The notes under the pieces are model-generated. The model had not been told where the DNA came from. It saw nothing but the letters and a program-made list of their open reading frames with translations, and ran no database searches. Made by a program: the position numbers and the translations under genes. 64,000 nt of DNA from Photobacterium alginatilyticum (GTDB taxonomy: Bacteria; Pseudomonadota; Gammaproteobacteria; Enterobacterales; Vibrionaceae): the NCBI RefSeq assembly GCF_009910675.1, contig NZ_RSEJ01000027.1:520-64519 (forward strand), given 5' to 3'. Positions 38,647-47,572 of the stretch are shown here, one piece after another (the stretch's first letter is position 1; every line of letters begins with the position of its first letter).

Positions 38647-41600
38647 ATGGCACAAGGATGGATTGTCGTGCCAGTCTCGCTGGCATATCTCGGGCTGCTC
38701 TTTTTTATCGCCTGGTATGGTGATAAAAGGCCGCAATGGCTGGCAGGCTGGCGGGCATGGATTTATAGCCTTTCAATTGCGGTCTACTGTACCTCTTGGA
38801 CCTTCTATGGCACGGTCGGACAGGCCAGCCAGGATATCTGGTCATTCTTGCCTATCTACCTTGCGCCGATTGTGGTTTTCACCCTTGGCTGGCGCATTCT
38901 TGCCCGGCTGATCTTAATCGCCAAGCGCGAGCATATTACCTCCATTGCCGACTTTATCGCTGCCCGTTACGGAAAATCCCAGGGCCTGGCCGTTCTGGTG
39001 ACGATTATTGCGGTGATCGGGATTTTGCCGTATATCGCCTTGCAGCTGCGCGGTATTACCATGGGGCTGGAGCAAATTGCGCCGGATCTGGGCCAGCAGA
39101 GCGGGGTTGATGATGCCGACATTGCCTGGATGGTAACGCTGGCACTGGCGGTGTTTACCGTTCTGTTCGGCACCCGGCACATCGATACCACCGAGCACCA
39201 TCGCGGGATGATGATGGCCGTGGCGTTCGAGTCGATCGTCAAGCTGGTGGCTTTTCTGGTGGTGGGGGTTTTTGCCGTCGGGTTATTGTTCGAGCTGCCC
39301 GATCTGCAGGCAGTAAGACAGGAATATCTGCAGCCGAGCACACCAAATATCGGTAGCCTGCTGATCCATACCATCCTTACCATGGCGGCGATAATTTGTT
39401 TGCCGCGCCAGTTCCATACCATTGTGGTGGAGAACAGCCGGGCGCAGGACCTGCACATGGCTCGGTGGGTTTTTCCGATTTATCTGCTGCTGATGGGGCT
39501 GTTTGTGGTGCCGCTGGCGTTGGCCGGCCAGTCGCTGCTGCCGCACATTTCTGCCGATACCTATGTCATCAACCTGCCGCTGCAGCAGGGAGTAGAGAGT
39601 ATTGCGCTGCTGGCGTTTTTGGGCGGGACATCGGCGGCGACAGGCATGGTCATCGTCTCGACCATTGCCCTGGCCATCATGGTCTCCAACGACTTGGTTC
39701 TTCCGCTGCTGTTGCGGCGACTGCGGGTATCCGGCCGTAATTTCAACGCCTTCTCCGGCATGCTGCTCAATATTCGGCGCGCATTGATCCTGCTGCTGCT
39801 CATGGCCGCCTGGGGATTCCATCAGGTTCTGGATGAAATTCAGTCACTGTCCGGTATCGGGCTATTGTCTTTTGCGGCCATTGCCCAGTTTGCACCGGCT
39901 TTGCTGGGGGGAATTTACTGGCGTGAGGGCAACCGTAACGGTGTGTATGCGGGTTTGCTGGGAGGCTCGGCGGTATGGGTGATCACCATGATGGGCCAGA
40001 CCAATATGCTGGCCGGTGATGCCGAAACCAACTTACTGCTGTGGTTGCTTACTCCGCCGCAATGGCCGGTGCTGCACCAGCTATCAGCCGTTGACTGGGG
40101 CATGTTGCTCAGTGTTGTTGTGAACATTTCTTTGTATTTTTCGGTATCGATGCTGACCCGGACATCGCTGACCGAGCGAATGCAGGCAGCCACTTTTGTC
40201 GGCGCGCCGTTGCCTGAGTCGGATAATGGCAGCCTGTACCAGGCCCGGGTAACCGTGGCCGAGCTTGAGATGCTGGCTGCCCGCTTTGTCGGGCGCAAGC
40301 GGGTGCGACATGCCTTCAGGCAGTTCGCCGATCAGCACCAGGCTGATTTGCTGCCCCAGCAGCAGGCAACGGCACCGTTGATCCGCCATACCGAGCGGGT
40401 GCTGGCCGGGGTGTTCGGGGCCTCCTCGGCGCGTCTGGTTCTGACCTCTGCCCTTCAGGGGCGCAATATGCAGCTGGAAGAGGTGGCAACCATTGTTGAT
40501 GAAGCCTCCGAGCTGTTTGATTTCAGCCGTGGTTTGCTGCAGGGAGCGATTGAGCACATCAGCCAGGGAATAACGGTAGTGGACAAGCAGTTAAGGCTGG
40601 TGGCCTGGAACCAGCGCTATCTGGAAATGTTTACTTTTCCGCCGGGGTTGATCCAGGTCGGTCGTCCCATTGCGGATGTGATTCGCCACAACGCCCAGCT
40701 GGGACTTTGCGGCCCCGGCGATCCGGAGGCGCATGTCGCCAAGCGTGTCGAACACCTCAAGCGGGGCACCGCCCATACCTCATCACGGATCAGGCCGGAT
40801 GGCCAGGTTATCGAGGTGCAGGGCAATCCGATGCCCGGTGGCGGGTTTGTGATGAGCTTTACCGATATCACCGCGTTCCGGCAAGCGGAGCTGGCGTTGA
40901 AAGAGGCCAACGAAAACCTTGAAGAACGGGTCAGGCTGCGTACCCAAGAGCTGGAGCAGCTGAACCGCCAGTTGGTTTCTGCCACGCAGCAGGCTGAACA
41001 GCAGGCCCATTCGAAAGGGCGCTTTCTGGCCGCGGTCAGCCACGACCTTATGCAACCGCTGAATGCCGCGCGGTTGTTTTCGTCGTCTCTGACAGAAGTG
41101 GCCAAAGAAGAGGAAACCACCAAGCTTGCCCACCATATCGAGAGTGCGCTGGGAGCGGCGGAGGACTTAATCGGTGATCTGCTGGATGTCTCGCGGCTGG
41201 AAGCGGGCAAGCTGCAGGTCAATGTGCATCCGTTTCCGGTCCGTGATGTGTTCAGTACGCTCAGTGCAGAGTTTGGCGCCCTGGCGCAGCAGCAGGGGAT
41301 CCGCTTTGAGGTGGTCAACAGCAATGCGGTGATTGTTTCCGATCCTAAGTTGCTGCGCCGGGCGTTGCAGAACTTTCTGACCAATGCCTTCCGCTATAAC
41401 CCGAACGGCAAGGTGGTGCTGGGGGCGCGCAGGAAGCAAGGGCAATTGACGATCGAGGTCTGGGACAACGGTCCGGGGATCCCCCAAGAGAAGCAAGCCC
41501 ATATTTTTGATGAGTTTACCCGTATCGAGCGGAGCGGAGTCGACCATGGCCTCGGCCTCGGTCTGGCGATTGCACGCGGGATCAGCCGGGTTCTTGACCA

Positions 41601-42096
41601 TCAGCTGTCATTGCGATCCTGGCCCGGCCAGGGAACGGTCTTCGGGCTCGATGTCCGCCGTGGCGAGCTTGCCCGCCGGGTGGAAAAGACGGCCCCTGTC
41701 GAGGAGAAAACCGCACCGCTGGCGGGTATCAAAGTGCTTTGTGTCGACAATGAGCCGGACATTCTGCTGGGGATGGAAACCTTGCTGGCCCGCTGGGGAT
41801 GCGATGTTCGACTGGCCGAGACCGTGGCGGGTGCCATGCAGCAGATTGATGATGCCTGGCAGCCAGACTTCGTACTGAGTGACTACCACCTGGCCAACGA
41901 GCAAACGGGCTTGCAGGTGCTGCAGCAGTGCAACCTGCGACTGGGCAAAACGTTCCGTGGCGCGGTTATCAGTGCCGACCGGACGGCAGAAACCCAGCAG
42001 GTGATCCGCGGCCATGGTTTCAGTTTTATTAGCAAACCGGTGAAACCGCTGAAGCTGCGGGCGCTGTTAAACCAGCATGTACGGGAAGTAGGGTAA
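38647..42096 (+). CDS. crbS: SLC5-domain hybrid histidine kinase CrbS (acetate switch)
   Basis: An 1149-residue inner-membrane sensor. The first 500 residues form a sodium/solute-symporter-like (SLC5) domain of about 13 helices, followed by a linker, a PAS domain (about 640-750), a coiled coil, a HisKA domain with the phospho-accepting His799 in AAVSHDLMQPLNAAR, an HATPase domain (DNGPGIP, GLGLGLAIARG) and a C-terminal receiver with Asp1079 in LSDYHL. In Vibrio cholerae CrbS with the response regulator CrbR activates acs. No CrbR gene is in this window. It converges on flhA. Confidence 0.9.
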   Translation: MAQGWIVVPVSLAYLGLLFFIAWYGDKRPQWLAGWRAWIYSLSIAVYCTSWTFYGTVGQASQDIWSFLPIYLAPIVVFTLGWRILARLILIAKREHITSIADFIAARYGKSQGLAVLVTIIAVIGILPYIALQLRGITMGLEQIAPDLGQQSGVDDADIAWMVTLALAVFTVLFGTRHIDTTEHHRGMMMAVAFESIVKLVAFLVVGVFAVGLLFELPDLQAVRQEYLQPSTPNIGSLLIHTILTMAAIICLPRQFHTIVVENSRAQDLHMARWVFPIYLLLMGLFVVPLALAGQSLLPHISADTYVINLPLQQGVESIALLAFLGGTSAATGMVIVSTIALAIMVSNDLVLPLLLRRLRVSGRNFNAFSGMLLNIRRALILLLLMAAWGFHQVLDEIQSLSGIGLLSFAAIAQFAPALLGGIYWREGNRNGVYAGLLGGSAVWVITMMGQTNMLAGDAETNLLLWLLTPPQWPVLHQLSAVDWGMLLSVVVNISLYFSVSMLTRTSLTERMQAATFVGAPLPESDNGSLYQARVTVAELEMLAARFVGRKRVRHAFRQFADQHQADLLPQQQATAPLIRHTERVLAGVFGASSARLVLTSALQGRNMQLEEVATIVDEASELFDFSRGLLQGAIEHISQGITVVDKQLRLVAWNQRYLEMFTFPPGLIQVGRPIADVIRHNAQLGLCGPGDPEAHVAKRVEHLKRGTAHTSSRIRPDGQVIEVQGNPMPGGGFVMSFTDITAFRQAELALKEANENLEERVRLRTQELEQLNRQLVSATQQAEQQAHSKGRFLAAVSHDLMQPLNAARLFSSSLTEVAKEEETTKLAHHIESALGAAEDLIGDLLDVSRLEAGKLQVNVHPFPVRDVFSTLSAEFGALAQQQGIRFEVVNSNAVIVSDPKLLRRALQNFLTNAFRYNPNGKVVLGARRKQGQLTIEVWDNGPGIPQEKQAHIFDEFTRIERSGVDHGLGLGLAIARGISRVLDHQLSLRSWPGQGTVFGLDVRRGELARRVEKTAPVEEKTAPLAGIKVLCVDNEPDILLGMETLLARWGCDVRLAETVAGAMQQIDDAWQPDFVLSDYHLANEQTGLQVLQQCNLRLGKTFRGAVISADRTAETQQVIRGHGFSFISKPVKPLKLRALLNQHVREVG

Positions 42097-42113
42097 TGGG
42101 GACTTGAAGGGAT

Positions 42114-42138
42114 CACGCCAGCGGGTGCTGGCGTGTTT
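42114..42138 (+). terminator. Intrinsic terminator after crbS
   Basis: CACGCCAGC (42114-42122) pairs with GCTGGCGTG (42127-42135), loop GGGT, then TTTCTT. It separates crbS from the convergent flhA and marks the left edge of the flagellar locus. Confidence 0.8.
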
Positions 42139-42178
42139 CTTGTCTCTGAATAACGAGCCATCGAGCGGGGCAAATGGG

Positions 42179-44281
42179 CTAGCCCATATTGCCAACCACC
42201 GACACGTTCTTATCATCCGGAATTTCATTGAAAGACAATACATGCAGGCCACGGGCGCATACCCGGGCATAGCGTGCAAGCAGCGGACGTAGTTGCGGCA
42301 GGACCAGCAGGATCGGGCTGTGGCCGTGAAGCCGCATATTGTCCAGGACTTCAGGCAGGCTGCGTTGGAGCTTTTCAATGACAGTCGGCTCCAGGGCAAA
42401 GCCGTCAAGCTGAACGTGTCCGCCTGACTGCGCTTGACTGAGCGCGCCCAGCAGGATGTTCTCCAGCTCGCCGGACAGGGTGACAGCCGGGACATCGGCG
42501 CGCATGCCGATCAGGCTGCCGAGTACCACCCGGCGCAAGACGCAGCGGACATCGGCAGCCAGCAGGATCGGGTCCTGCGACAGTTCTGCCGATTCGACCA
42601 GCGAGTTGGCAATCGTCACGATATCGGCCAGCGATACGCCGTCGATTGTCAGCTGGCGAAATACCCGTAGTAGCTGCTGCGGGTTGAGTTTCTGCTGCAA
42701 GTCATCAGCCAGCTTGCTGTTCAGGCTGGCCAGCCGCTCTATGACTCCCGAGACTTCTTCCGGGCTCAGGATATCGTCGATATGGTCGTTGATCACCTTG
42801 CTGACATGGGTCGAGATGATGGTGGCGTGGTCGACAACGGTATAACCGAGATTGACGGCCTTGTCTTTTTCGGTCGGCATAATCCACAGCGCTTCCATCC
42901 CGTAGGCCGGATCCTTGGTGATGATGCCGTCGACATTGCCGTAAACCTGCCCCGGATTAATCGCCAGCAGACGATCGGCCTCAAGCTCGGCCTCGACGAT
43001 AGTCGCGCCCCGGACGGCAATCTTGTATTGGCTGGCCTCGAGCGCCAGATCATCTTTGACATGGATTTGCGGGATCACAAACCCGCGCTGTTCGGTCAGG
43101 GTCTTGCGGATCCCTATCAGCCGGCTGAGCAGCTCTGCACCCTGGCGGCGGTCGATCAGGTTGACCAGCCGGAAACCGACATTCAGGCTCAGTGCATGAA
43201 CCAGAGGAATATCGCCGGCAGCCAGCTCCTTGTTCTCGGGTTGGTCATGCTGTTCGACAATCTCCTCGGCTCGGGCCAGGTCCTCGTCATTGACTTCTGT
43301 GCTGTCAATATTGCGCATCCGCCAGCCGGCAAGGCCGATCACAGCGGCAAAACACAGGAAGGCCAGATGCGGCATGCCCGGGATCAGGCCGAGTATCAGC
43401 ATAATGCCGGACACAACAAACATAATGACCGGTGACGCCAGCATCTGTTTGCCGATTTGCTTTGACAGGTCGTTGCTGTCGGCAACCCGGGTCACAATAA
43501 TCGCGGCGGCCGTCGCCAGTAGCAGTGACGGGATCTGGGCAACCAGACCATCACCGATAGTCAGCAGGGCATAGGTTTCAAAGGCTTCGGAAAACGACAG
43601 GCCGTATTGGAATACCCCGATGCTGATCCCGCCGATGATGTTGATGAACAGGATCAGCATCCCGGCAACCGCATCACCGCGGACAAATTTTGAGGCACCG
43701 TCCATCGAACCGTAGAAGTCGGCTTCCTGGGCGACGTCCTCGCGGCGGCGTTTGGCCTGGTTGTGATCGATAATACCGGCATTCAAATCGGCATCGATGG
43801 CCATCTGCTTACCCGGCATGGCATCAAGGGTAAAGCGGGCACTCACTTCCGAGATACGCTCGCCACCTTTGGTAACAACCACGAAGTTAATGATCATCAG
43901 GATCACGAACACCACCATACCGACGACGTAGTTGCCGCCGATCACTACATCACCAAATGCCTGAATGACCTTACCGGCCGATTCGCCCCCTTCATGGCCG
44001 TTGAGCAGCACCACCCGGGTCGAGGCGACATTCAGCATCAGGCGGAGCAGGGTTGCCACCAGCAGGATGCTCGGGAATACCGAGAAATCAAGCGGCCGTT
44101 TGCTATAGACACTGACCAGCATTACCAGCAGGGCCAGAACGATGTTGAAGGTAAACAGCATATCCAGCACGAACGGCGGGATAGGCAGGATCACCATTGC
44201 CAGTATCGTCATCAGGAGCAGCGGGATCCCCAGTTGCCCTTTGGCTAGTAGCTGTATTAACGGGGTGAGTTTTTGTTTCAT
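42179..44281 (-). CDS. flhA: Lateral flagellar export gate protein FlhA
   Basis: A 700-residue export-gate protein. Eight or so hydrophobic helices fill residues 15-330, with the FHIPEP-family signature region (RLMLNVASTRVVLLNGHEG, GGERISEVSARFTLDAMPGKQMAIDADL and SKFVRGDAVAGMLI). The C-terminal cytosolic ring domain binds export chaperones. It is last in the fliMNPQR-flhBA operon. The lateral assignment follows from lafK and motY in the same locus rather than from FlhA itself. Confidence 0.95.
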   Translation of the reverse strand: MKQKLTPLIQLLAKGQLGIPLLLMTILAMVILPIPPFVLDMLFTFNIVLALLVMLVSVYSKRPLDFSVFPSILLVATLLRLMLNVASTRVVLLNGHEGGESAGKVIQAFGDVVIGGNYVVGMVVFVILMIINFVVVTKGGERISEVSARFTLDAMPGKQMAIDADLNAGIIDHNQAKRRREDVAQEADFYGSMDGASKFVRGDAVAGMLILFINIIGGISIGVFQYGLSFSEAFETYALLTIGDGLVAQIPSLLLATAAAIIVTRVADSNDLSKQIGKQMLASPVIMFVVSGIMLILGLIPGMPHLAFLCFAAVIGLAGWRMRNIDSTEVNDEDLARAEEIVEQHDQPENKELAAGDIPLVHALSLNVGFRLVNLIDRRQGAELLSRLIGIRKTLTEQRGFVIPQIHVKDDLALEASQYKIAVRGATIVEAELEADRLLAINPGQVYGNVDGIITKDPAYGMEALWIMPTEKDKAVNLGYTVVDHATIISTHVSKVINDHIDDILSPEEVSGVIERLASLNSKLADDLQQKLNPQQLLRVFRQLTIDGVSLADIVTIANSLVESAELSQDPILLAADVRCVLRRVVLGSLIGMRADVPAVTLSGELENILLGALSQAQSGGHVQLDGFALEPTVIEKLQRSLPEVLDNMRLHGHSPILLVLPQLRPLLARYARVCARGLHVLSFNEIPDDKNVSVVGNMG

Positions 44282-44297
44282 TTCAGCTCAGATCCGG

Positions 44298-45425
44298 TTA
44301 GCGACGCAATTCCTTGGGAATTGAGACTTGTGGGAATTCAGGTTTATGGGACTGGCGTCCCTGTTTGTATTGCTCCATCTGGAACACAAAGGTCAGTACA
44401 TGGGCAACGGCAACGTACAACGGGGCAGGGATTTCCTGCCATTCGTTGGTGGAGTAATAAACGGCTCGTGTCAGGGCCGGTATTTCGACAATCGGGCGTT
44501 CGTGCTGGCGCGCGACCTGCTGCATCTGCAGGGCTACCTGATCAACTCCTTTGGCGAGGACAAAGGGAGCACCTGCCTTGTCCAGATCGTATTTCAGGGC
44601 AATGGCGTAGTGGGTCGGGTTGGTGATCACCACGTCGGCCTGCGGGACGGTTTTCATCATCTGGCGCTGGGACATCTGGCGCTGCAGCTGGCGGATTTTC
44701 GCCTTGATCTCAGGTTTACCCTCGCTGTTCTTGTGTTCTTCCTTGACCTCTTGCTTGGTCATCTTGAGCTGTTTGGTGTACTCCCAGCCAGCATACGGCA
44801 TTTCCAGAACGGCAATCAGCAACAGGGCGAGGCCAAAGCTGAACAGGCCCTGCCACAGTAAGTCGACGGTTTGCAGAATTGCTTCGGTGAGCGGCAGGCG
44901 CTGGAGCATGGCTATCTGGGTCAGGTTGTTGCTCAGCATCAGGTACAGGGTGGCACTGATCAAGGTGACTTTAAGAATACTTTTGATCAGCTCGGCCAGC
45001 GACTTGGTCGAAAACATACGCTTGATCCCCGATATCGGGTTGAGCTTGGAAAGCTTCGGCTGGGCAGCCTTGCCCGAGACGTTCCAGCCACCTCGAACGA
45101 TATTGGCAAGTATGGTGATAAGCACCAGCAGCCCGAGCATCGGCGCGACGGCCAGCAGCATGGATTTGAGACTGATACCGAGATGCTTGAGCATGTACTC
45201 GGGCTCGAAGGCGGCACTTTTCGGCAGCTTCATATTCAGGGTGGTGATCACCTGAAACATTTCAGCCAGTGCGCCCGAGAAGGCATTGAGCAGCAGGGCG
45301 GCTCCGAGCGTCATCAGTGCGGTGACCAGCTCTTTCGAACGCGGAAGGTTACCTTCCTCTCTGGCTTTTCGCAGTTTCTGTTCACTGGGCTGTTCCGTTT
45401 TGTCCTGGCTGCTGTTGTCACTCAT
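44298..45425 (-). CDS. flhB: Lateral flagellar export switch protein FlhB
   Basis: A 375-residue membrane protein with four helices and a cytosolic domain. The autocleavage motif NPTH has Asn269-Pro270, the same positions as in E. coli FlhB. Cleavage there switches export from rod-hook to filament substrates. It begins inside the fliR stop codon (TAATG) and ends 16 bases before flhA, so the three are translationally coupled. A charged, conserved N-terminus (DKTEQPSEQKLRKAREEGN) is present. Confidence 0.96.
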   Translation of the reverse strand: MSDNSSQDKTEQPSEQKLRKAREEGNLPRSKELVTALMTLGAALLLNAFSGALAEMFQVITTLNMKLPKSAAFEPEYMLKHLGISLKSMLLAVAPMLGLLVLITILANIVRGGWNVSGKAAQPKLSKLNPISGIKRMFSTKSLAELIKSILKVTLISATLYLMLSNNLTQIAMLQRLPLTEAILQTVDLLWQGLFSFGLALLLIAVLEMPYAGWEYTKQLKMTKQEVKEEHKNSEGKPEIKAKIRQLQRQMSQRQMMKTVPQADVVITNPTHYAIALKYDLDKAGAPFVLAKGVDQVALQMQQVARQHERPIVEIPALTRAVYYSTNEWQEIPAPLYVAVAHVLTFVFQMEQYKQGRQSHKPEFPQVSIPKELRR

Positions 45426-46201
45426 TAGCGACTGGCCTCCAGATCAGCCATCATCTGCAGTGTTTCGCTGCAAAGACGGGTAAAGTTCTCCGGAATACCG
45501 GACGTGGTGATAAGCAGGCACATCATGCCGAGCAGCATGGTCATCGGGAAACCCAGTGCAAAAACGTTGAGCTGCGGCGCGGCGCGGTTCATCATGCCGA
45601 AGGCACCGTTCACCAGTAGCATCGCGCATACCGCGGGCAGTGCCAGCAAGAAGGCGGCGGCAATCATCCAGCCCAGGCGCATGATCACGCTATACAGCGC
45701 ATCCTGGCTCGGCATCTCGCCCACCGGCCAGACGTCAAAGCTTTGCACCACTACATCAAGGGCGACCAAATGGCCATCGAGGGCGAGAAACAGCAGCAGG
45801 GTGTAAAACTGGTAGTACTTACCAAGGGTCGGAATACTGACGCCGTTTACCGGATCGTTGCTCATGGCCATACCGAGGCCCATTTGCATTGACAGGATTT
45901 GCCCCATGGTGGTGAATACTGCAAACAGCAGCTCGAGCATCAGTCCCATGATGCCGCCGATCACCATTTGCTGGGCACCGAACAGCAGGGCATCGAGCGA
46001 GAAGGGGTCGATGCCGGGCATTGACGGCATTAGCGGTGCCGCCAGCATACTGAGCATCAGCGCCAGCCCGATCCGGATTTGGGTCGGGATTGCCGTGCCG
46101 CCAAAAATCGGCATCACCAGCATCGCGGCGCTTAGGCGAAAAAAAGGCCACCAGATCTGTCCTAGCCAGGCGGTCAGCTGGGCTGCTGAGATATCGAGCA
46201 T
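45425..46201 (-). CDS. fliR: Lateral flagellar export protein FliR
   Basis: A 258-residue, very hydrophobic protein of the FliPQR export gate. It has the family length and pattern, including RIGLALMLSMLAAPLMP near the first third and a pore-facing segment GLGMAMSNDPVNGVSIPTLG. Its stop codon overlaps the flhB start, and fliQ ends 3 bases upstream. Confidence 0.93.
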   Translation of the reverse strand: MLDISAAQLTAWLGQIWWPFFRLSAAMLVMPIFGGTAIPTQIRIGLALMLSMLAAPLMPSMPGIDPFSLDALLFGAQQMVIGGIMGLMLELLFAVFTTMGQILSMQMGLGMAMSNDPVNGVSIPTLGKYYQFYTLLLFLALDGHLVALDVVVQSFDVWPVGEMPSQDALYSVIMRLGWMIAAAFLLALPAVCAMLLVNGAFGMMNRAAPQLNVFALGFPMTMLLGMMCLLITTSGIPENFTRLCSETLQMMADLEASR

Positions 46202-46204
46202 GGG

Positions 46205-46474
46205 TTAGCCGATCAGGTGCGGAATATCGAGGAACAGACGATTGAACAAGTCCCCCAGGGTCCGCAGCAGCCAAGGGCCGGCAAAGCCCAGCATGGCAAA
46301 CGTCATCAGCAGGCGAGGCAAAAAGCTCAGTGTCTGTTCGTTAATCTGGGTCGCGGCCTGAAAGATACTCACGACCAGCCCGACCAGCAGGCTGGGGACA
46401 ATCATGACACAGACCATACTGACGATGATCAGCAGCGCTTCACCAAAAAACGAGGCGATAAATTCAGTACCCAT
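46205..46474 (-). CDS. fliQ: Lateral flagellar export protein FliQ
   Basis: An 89-residue two-helix membrane protein, standard FliQ length. The conserved core GLVVSIFQAATQINEQTLSF is present between the helices. It is separated from fliP and fliR by only 2-3 bases, consistent with coupled translation of the gate subunits. Confidence 0.95.
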   Translation of the reverse strand: MGTEFIASFFGEALLIIVSMVCVMIVPSLLVGLVVSIFQAATQINEQTLSFLPRLLMTFAMLGFAGPWLLRTLGDLFNRLFLDIPHLIG

Positions 46475-46476
46475 AT

Positions 46477-47205
46477 CTATCCAAAGCTCGCACTGAGTGT
46501 GCCGACGGTCATCGACCAGCCGTCGACCATAACGAAAACCATCAATTTGAACGGCAGCGAAATAATTAGCGGCGACAGCATCATCATCCCCATCGCCATC
46601 AGTACGCTGGCTACAACGATATCGATGATCAGAAACGGAATGAACAGCATGAATCCGATTTGGAAGGCCGTCTTCAGTTCACTGAGAATGAAGGCGGGCA
46701 TCACAATCAGAAAATCCAGCTCATCCATATTCTGCGGTGCCGGTTCATTGGCAATACGCAAAATCTGCTCAAGATCGGTCTCGCGGGTCTGCTGCAACAT
46801 AAACTGGCGCAGGGGTTTTTCTGCGGTACTGAAGGCATCGACCATGGTCAGCTCGCCGCTCTGGTAGGGAATCACGGCATTGTCGTAGATGTCATAGAGC
46901 ACCGGACGCATGATAAACAGAGACAGTGTCAGGGCGATACCGACCAGAACCCGGTTCGGCGGGCTTTGCTGCAAGCCCATCGCCTGGCGCAAAATGCCCA
47001 GTACGATGATGATCCGGGTAAAGCTGGTCACCATCAACAGCATGGCCGGCAGAAAGGCCAGTGCCGTCATTAACAGGAAGATTTGCAGCTTGACGCTGTA
47101 TTCTTCCGGGCCGTCCGGGCCGTTGATAGTCAGCAGCGACAGATCCTGTGCCAGCGACGGAAAGCTAAGCAGCAGGAGCGCCAGCAGTAGCCCGAACTTA
47201 CGCAT
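46477..47205 (-). CDS. fliP: Lateral flagellar export protein FliP
   Basis: A 242-residue export-gate subunit with a cleavable signal peptide (MRKFGLLLALLLLSFPSLAQ). Signatures MVTSFTRIIIVLGILRQAMG and PFLIIDIVVASVLMAMGMMM are intact. It starts at the fliN stop codon with no room for fliO, which in polar systems lies between fliN and fliP and assists FliP assembly. Confidence 0.96.
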   Translation of the reverse strand: MRKFGLLLALLLLSFPSLAQDLSLLTINGPDGPEEYSVKLQIFLLMTALAFLPAMLLMVTSFTRIIIVLGILRQAMGLQQSPPNRVLVGIALTLSLFIMRPVLYDIYDNAVIPYQSGELTMVDAFSTAEKPLRQFMLQQTRETDLEQILRIANEPAPQNMDELDFLIVMPAFILSELKTAFQIGFMLFIPFLIIDIVVASVLMAMGMMMLSPLIISLPFKLMVFVMVDGWSMTVGTLSASFG

Positions 47206-47561
47206 TATTTGGTTAGCCCTTTTAGCATGTCGTTGTCGTCGACAATATTGACCAGGCGCAGGCCGTATTTGTTGTTGACGATCACCACTTCTGCGTGGCC
47301 TAGCAGGGTACCGTTGACTTTGACATCCATGGCCTCGCCGCTGAGCTTGTCCAGCTCGATGACGGTGCCGAGCGAAACATTCATCAAATCGCCAACCATC
47401 AGTTCGGTGCTGGCGACTTCCAGCGTCAGGTTGACCGGGATATTGCGGATAAACGACATATCCTTGGCAGCTGATGCTGTGCCGGGTATCGGCTCCTGGC
47501 CCAGGCTACCCAAGTCCAGTTCATCAAGGTCAATATTCAGGTCATTGGTTTGTTCAGACAT
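47205..47561 (-). CDS. fliN: Lateral flagellar motor switch protein FliN
   Basis: A 118-residue C-ring subunit. The N-terminus is short and acidic (about 1-40), and the C-terminal SpoA domain runs from NIPVNLTLEVASTELMVGDL to the end, including LGTVIELDKLSGEAMDVKVNG. Its stop codon overlaps the fliP start, and it begins 11 bases after fliM. Confidence 0.94.
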   Translation of the reverse strand: MSEQTNDLNIDLDELDLGSLGQEPIPGTASAAKDMSFIRNIPVNLTLEVASTELMVGDLMNVSLGTVIELDKLSGEAMDVKVNGTLLGHAEVVIVNNKYGLRLVNIVDDNDMLKGLTK

Positions 47562-47572
47562 GCTCGTTCCTG

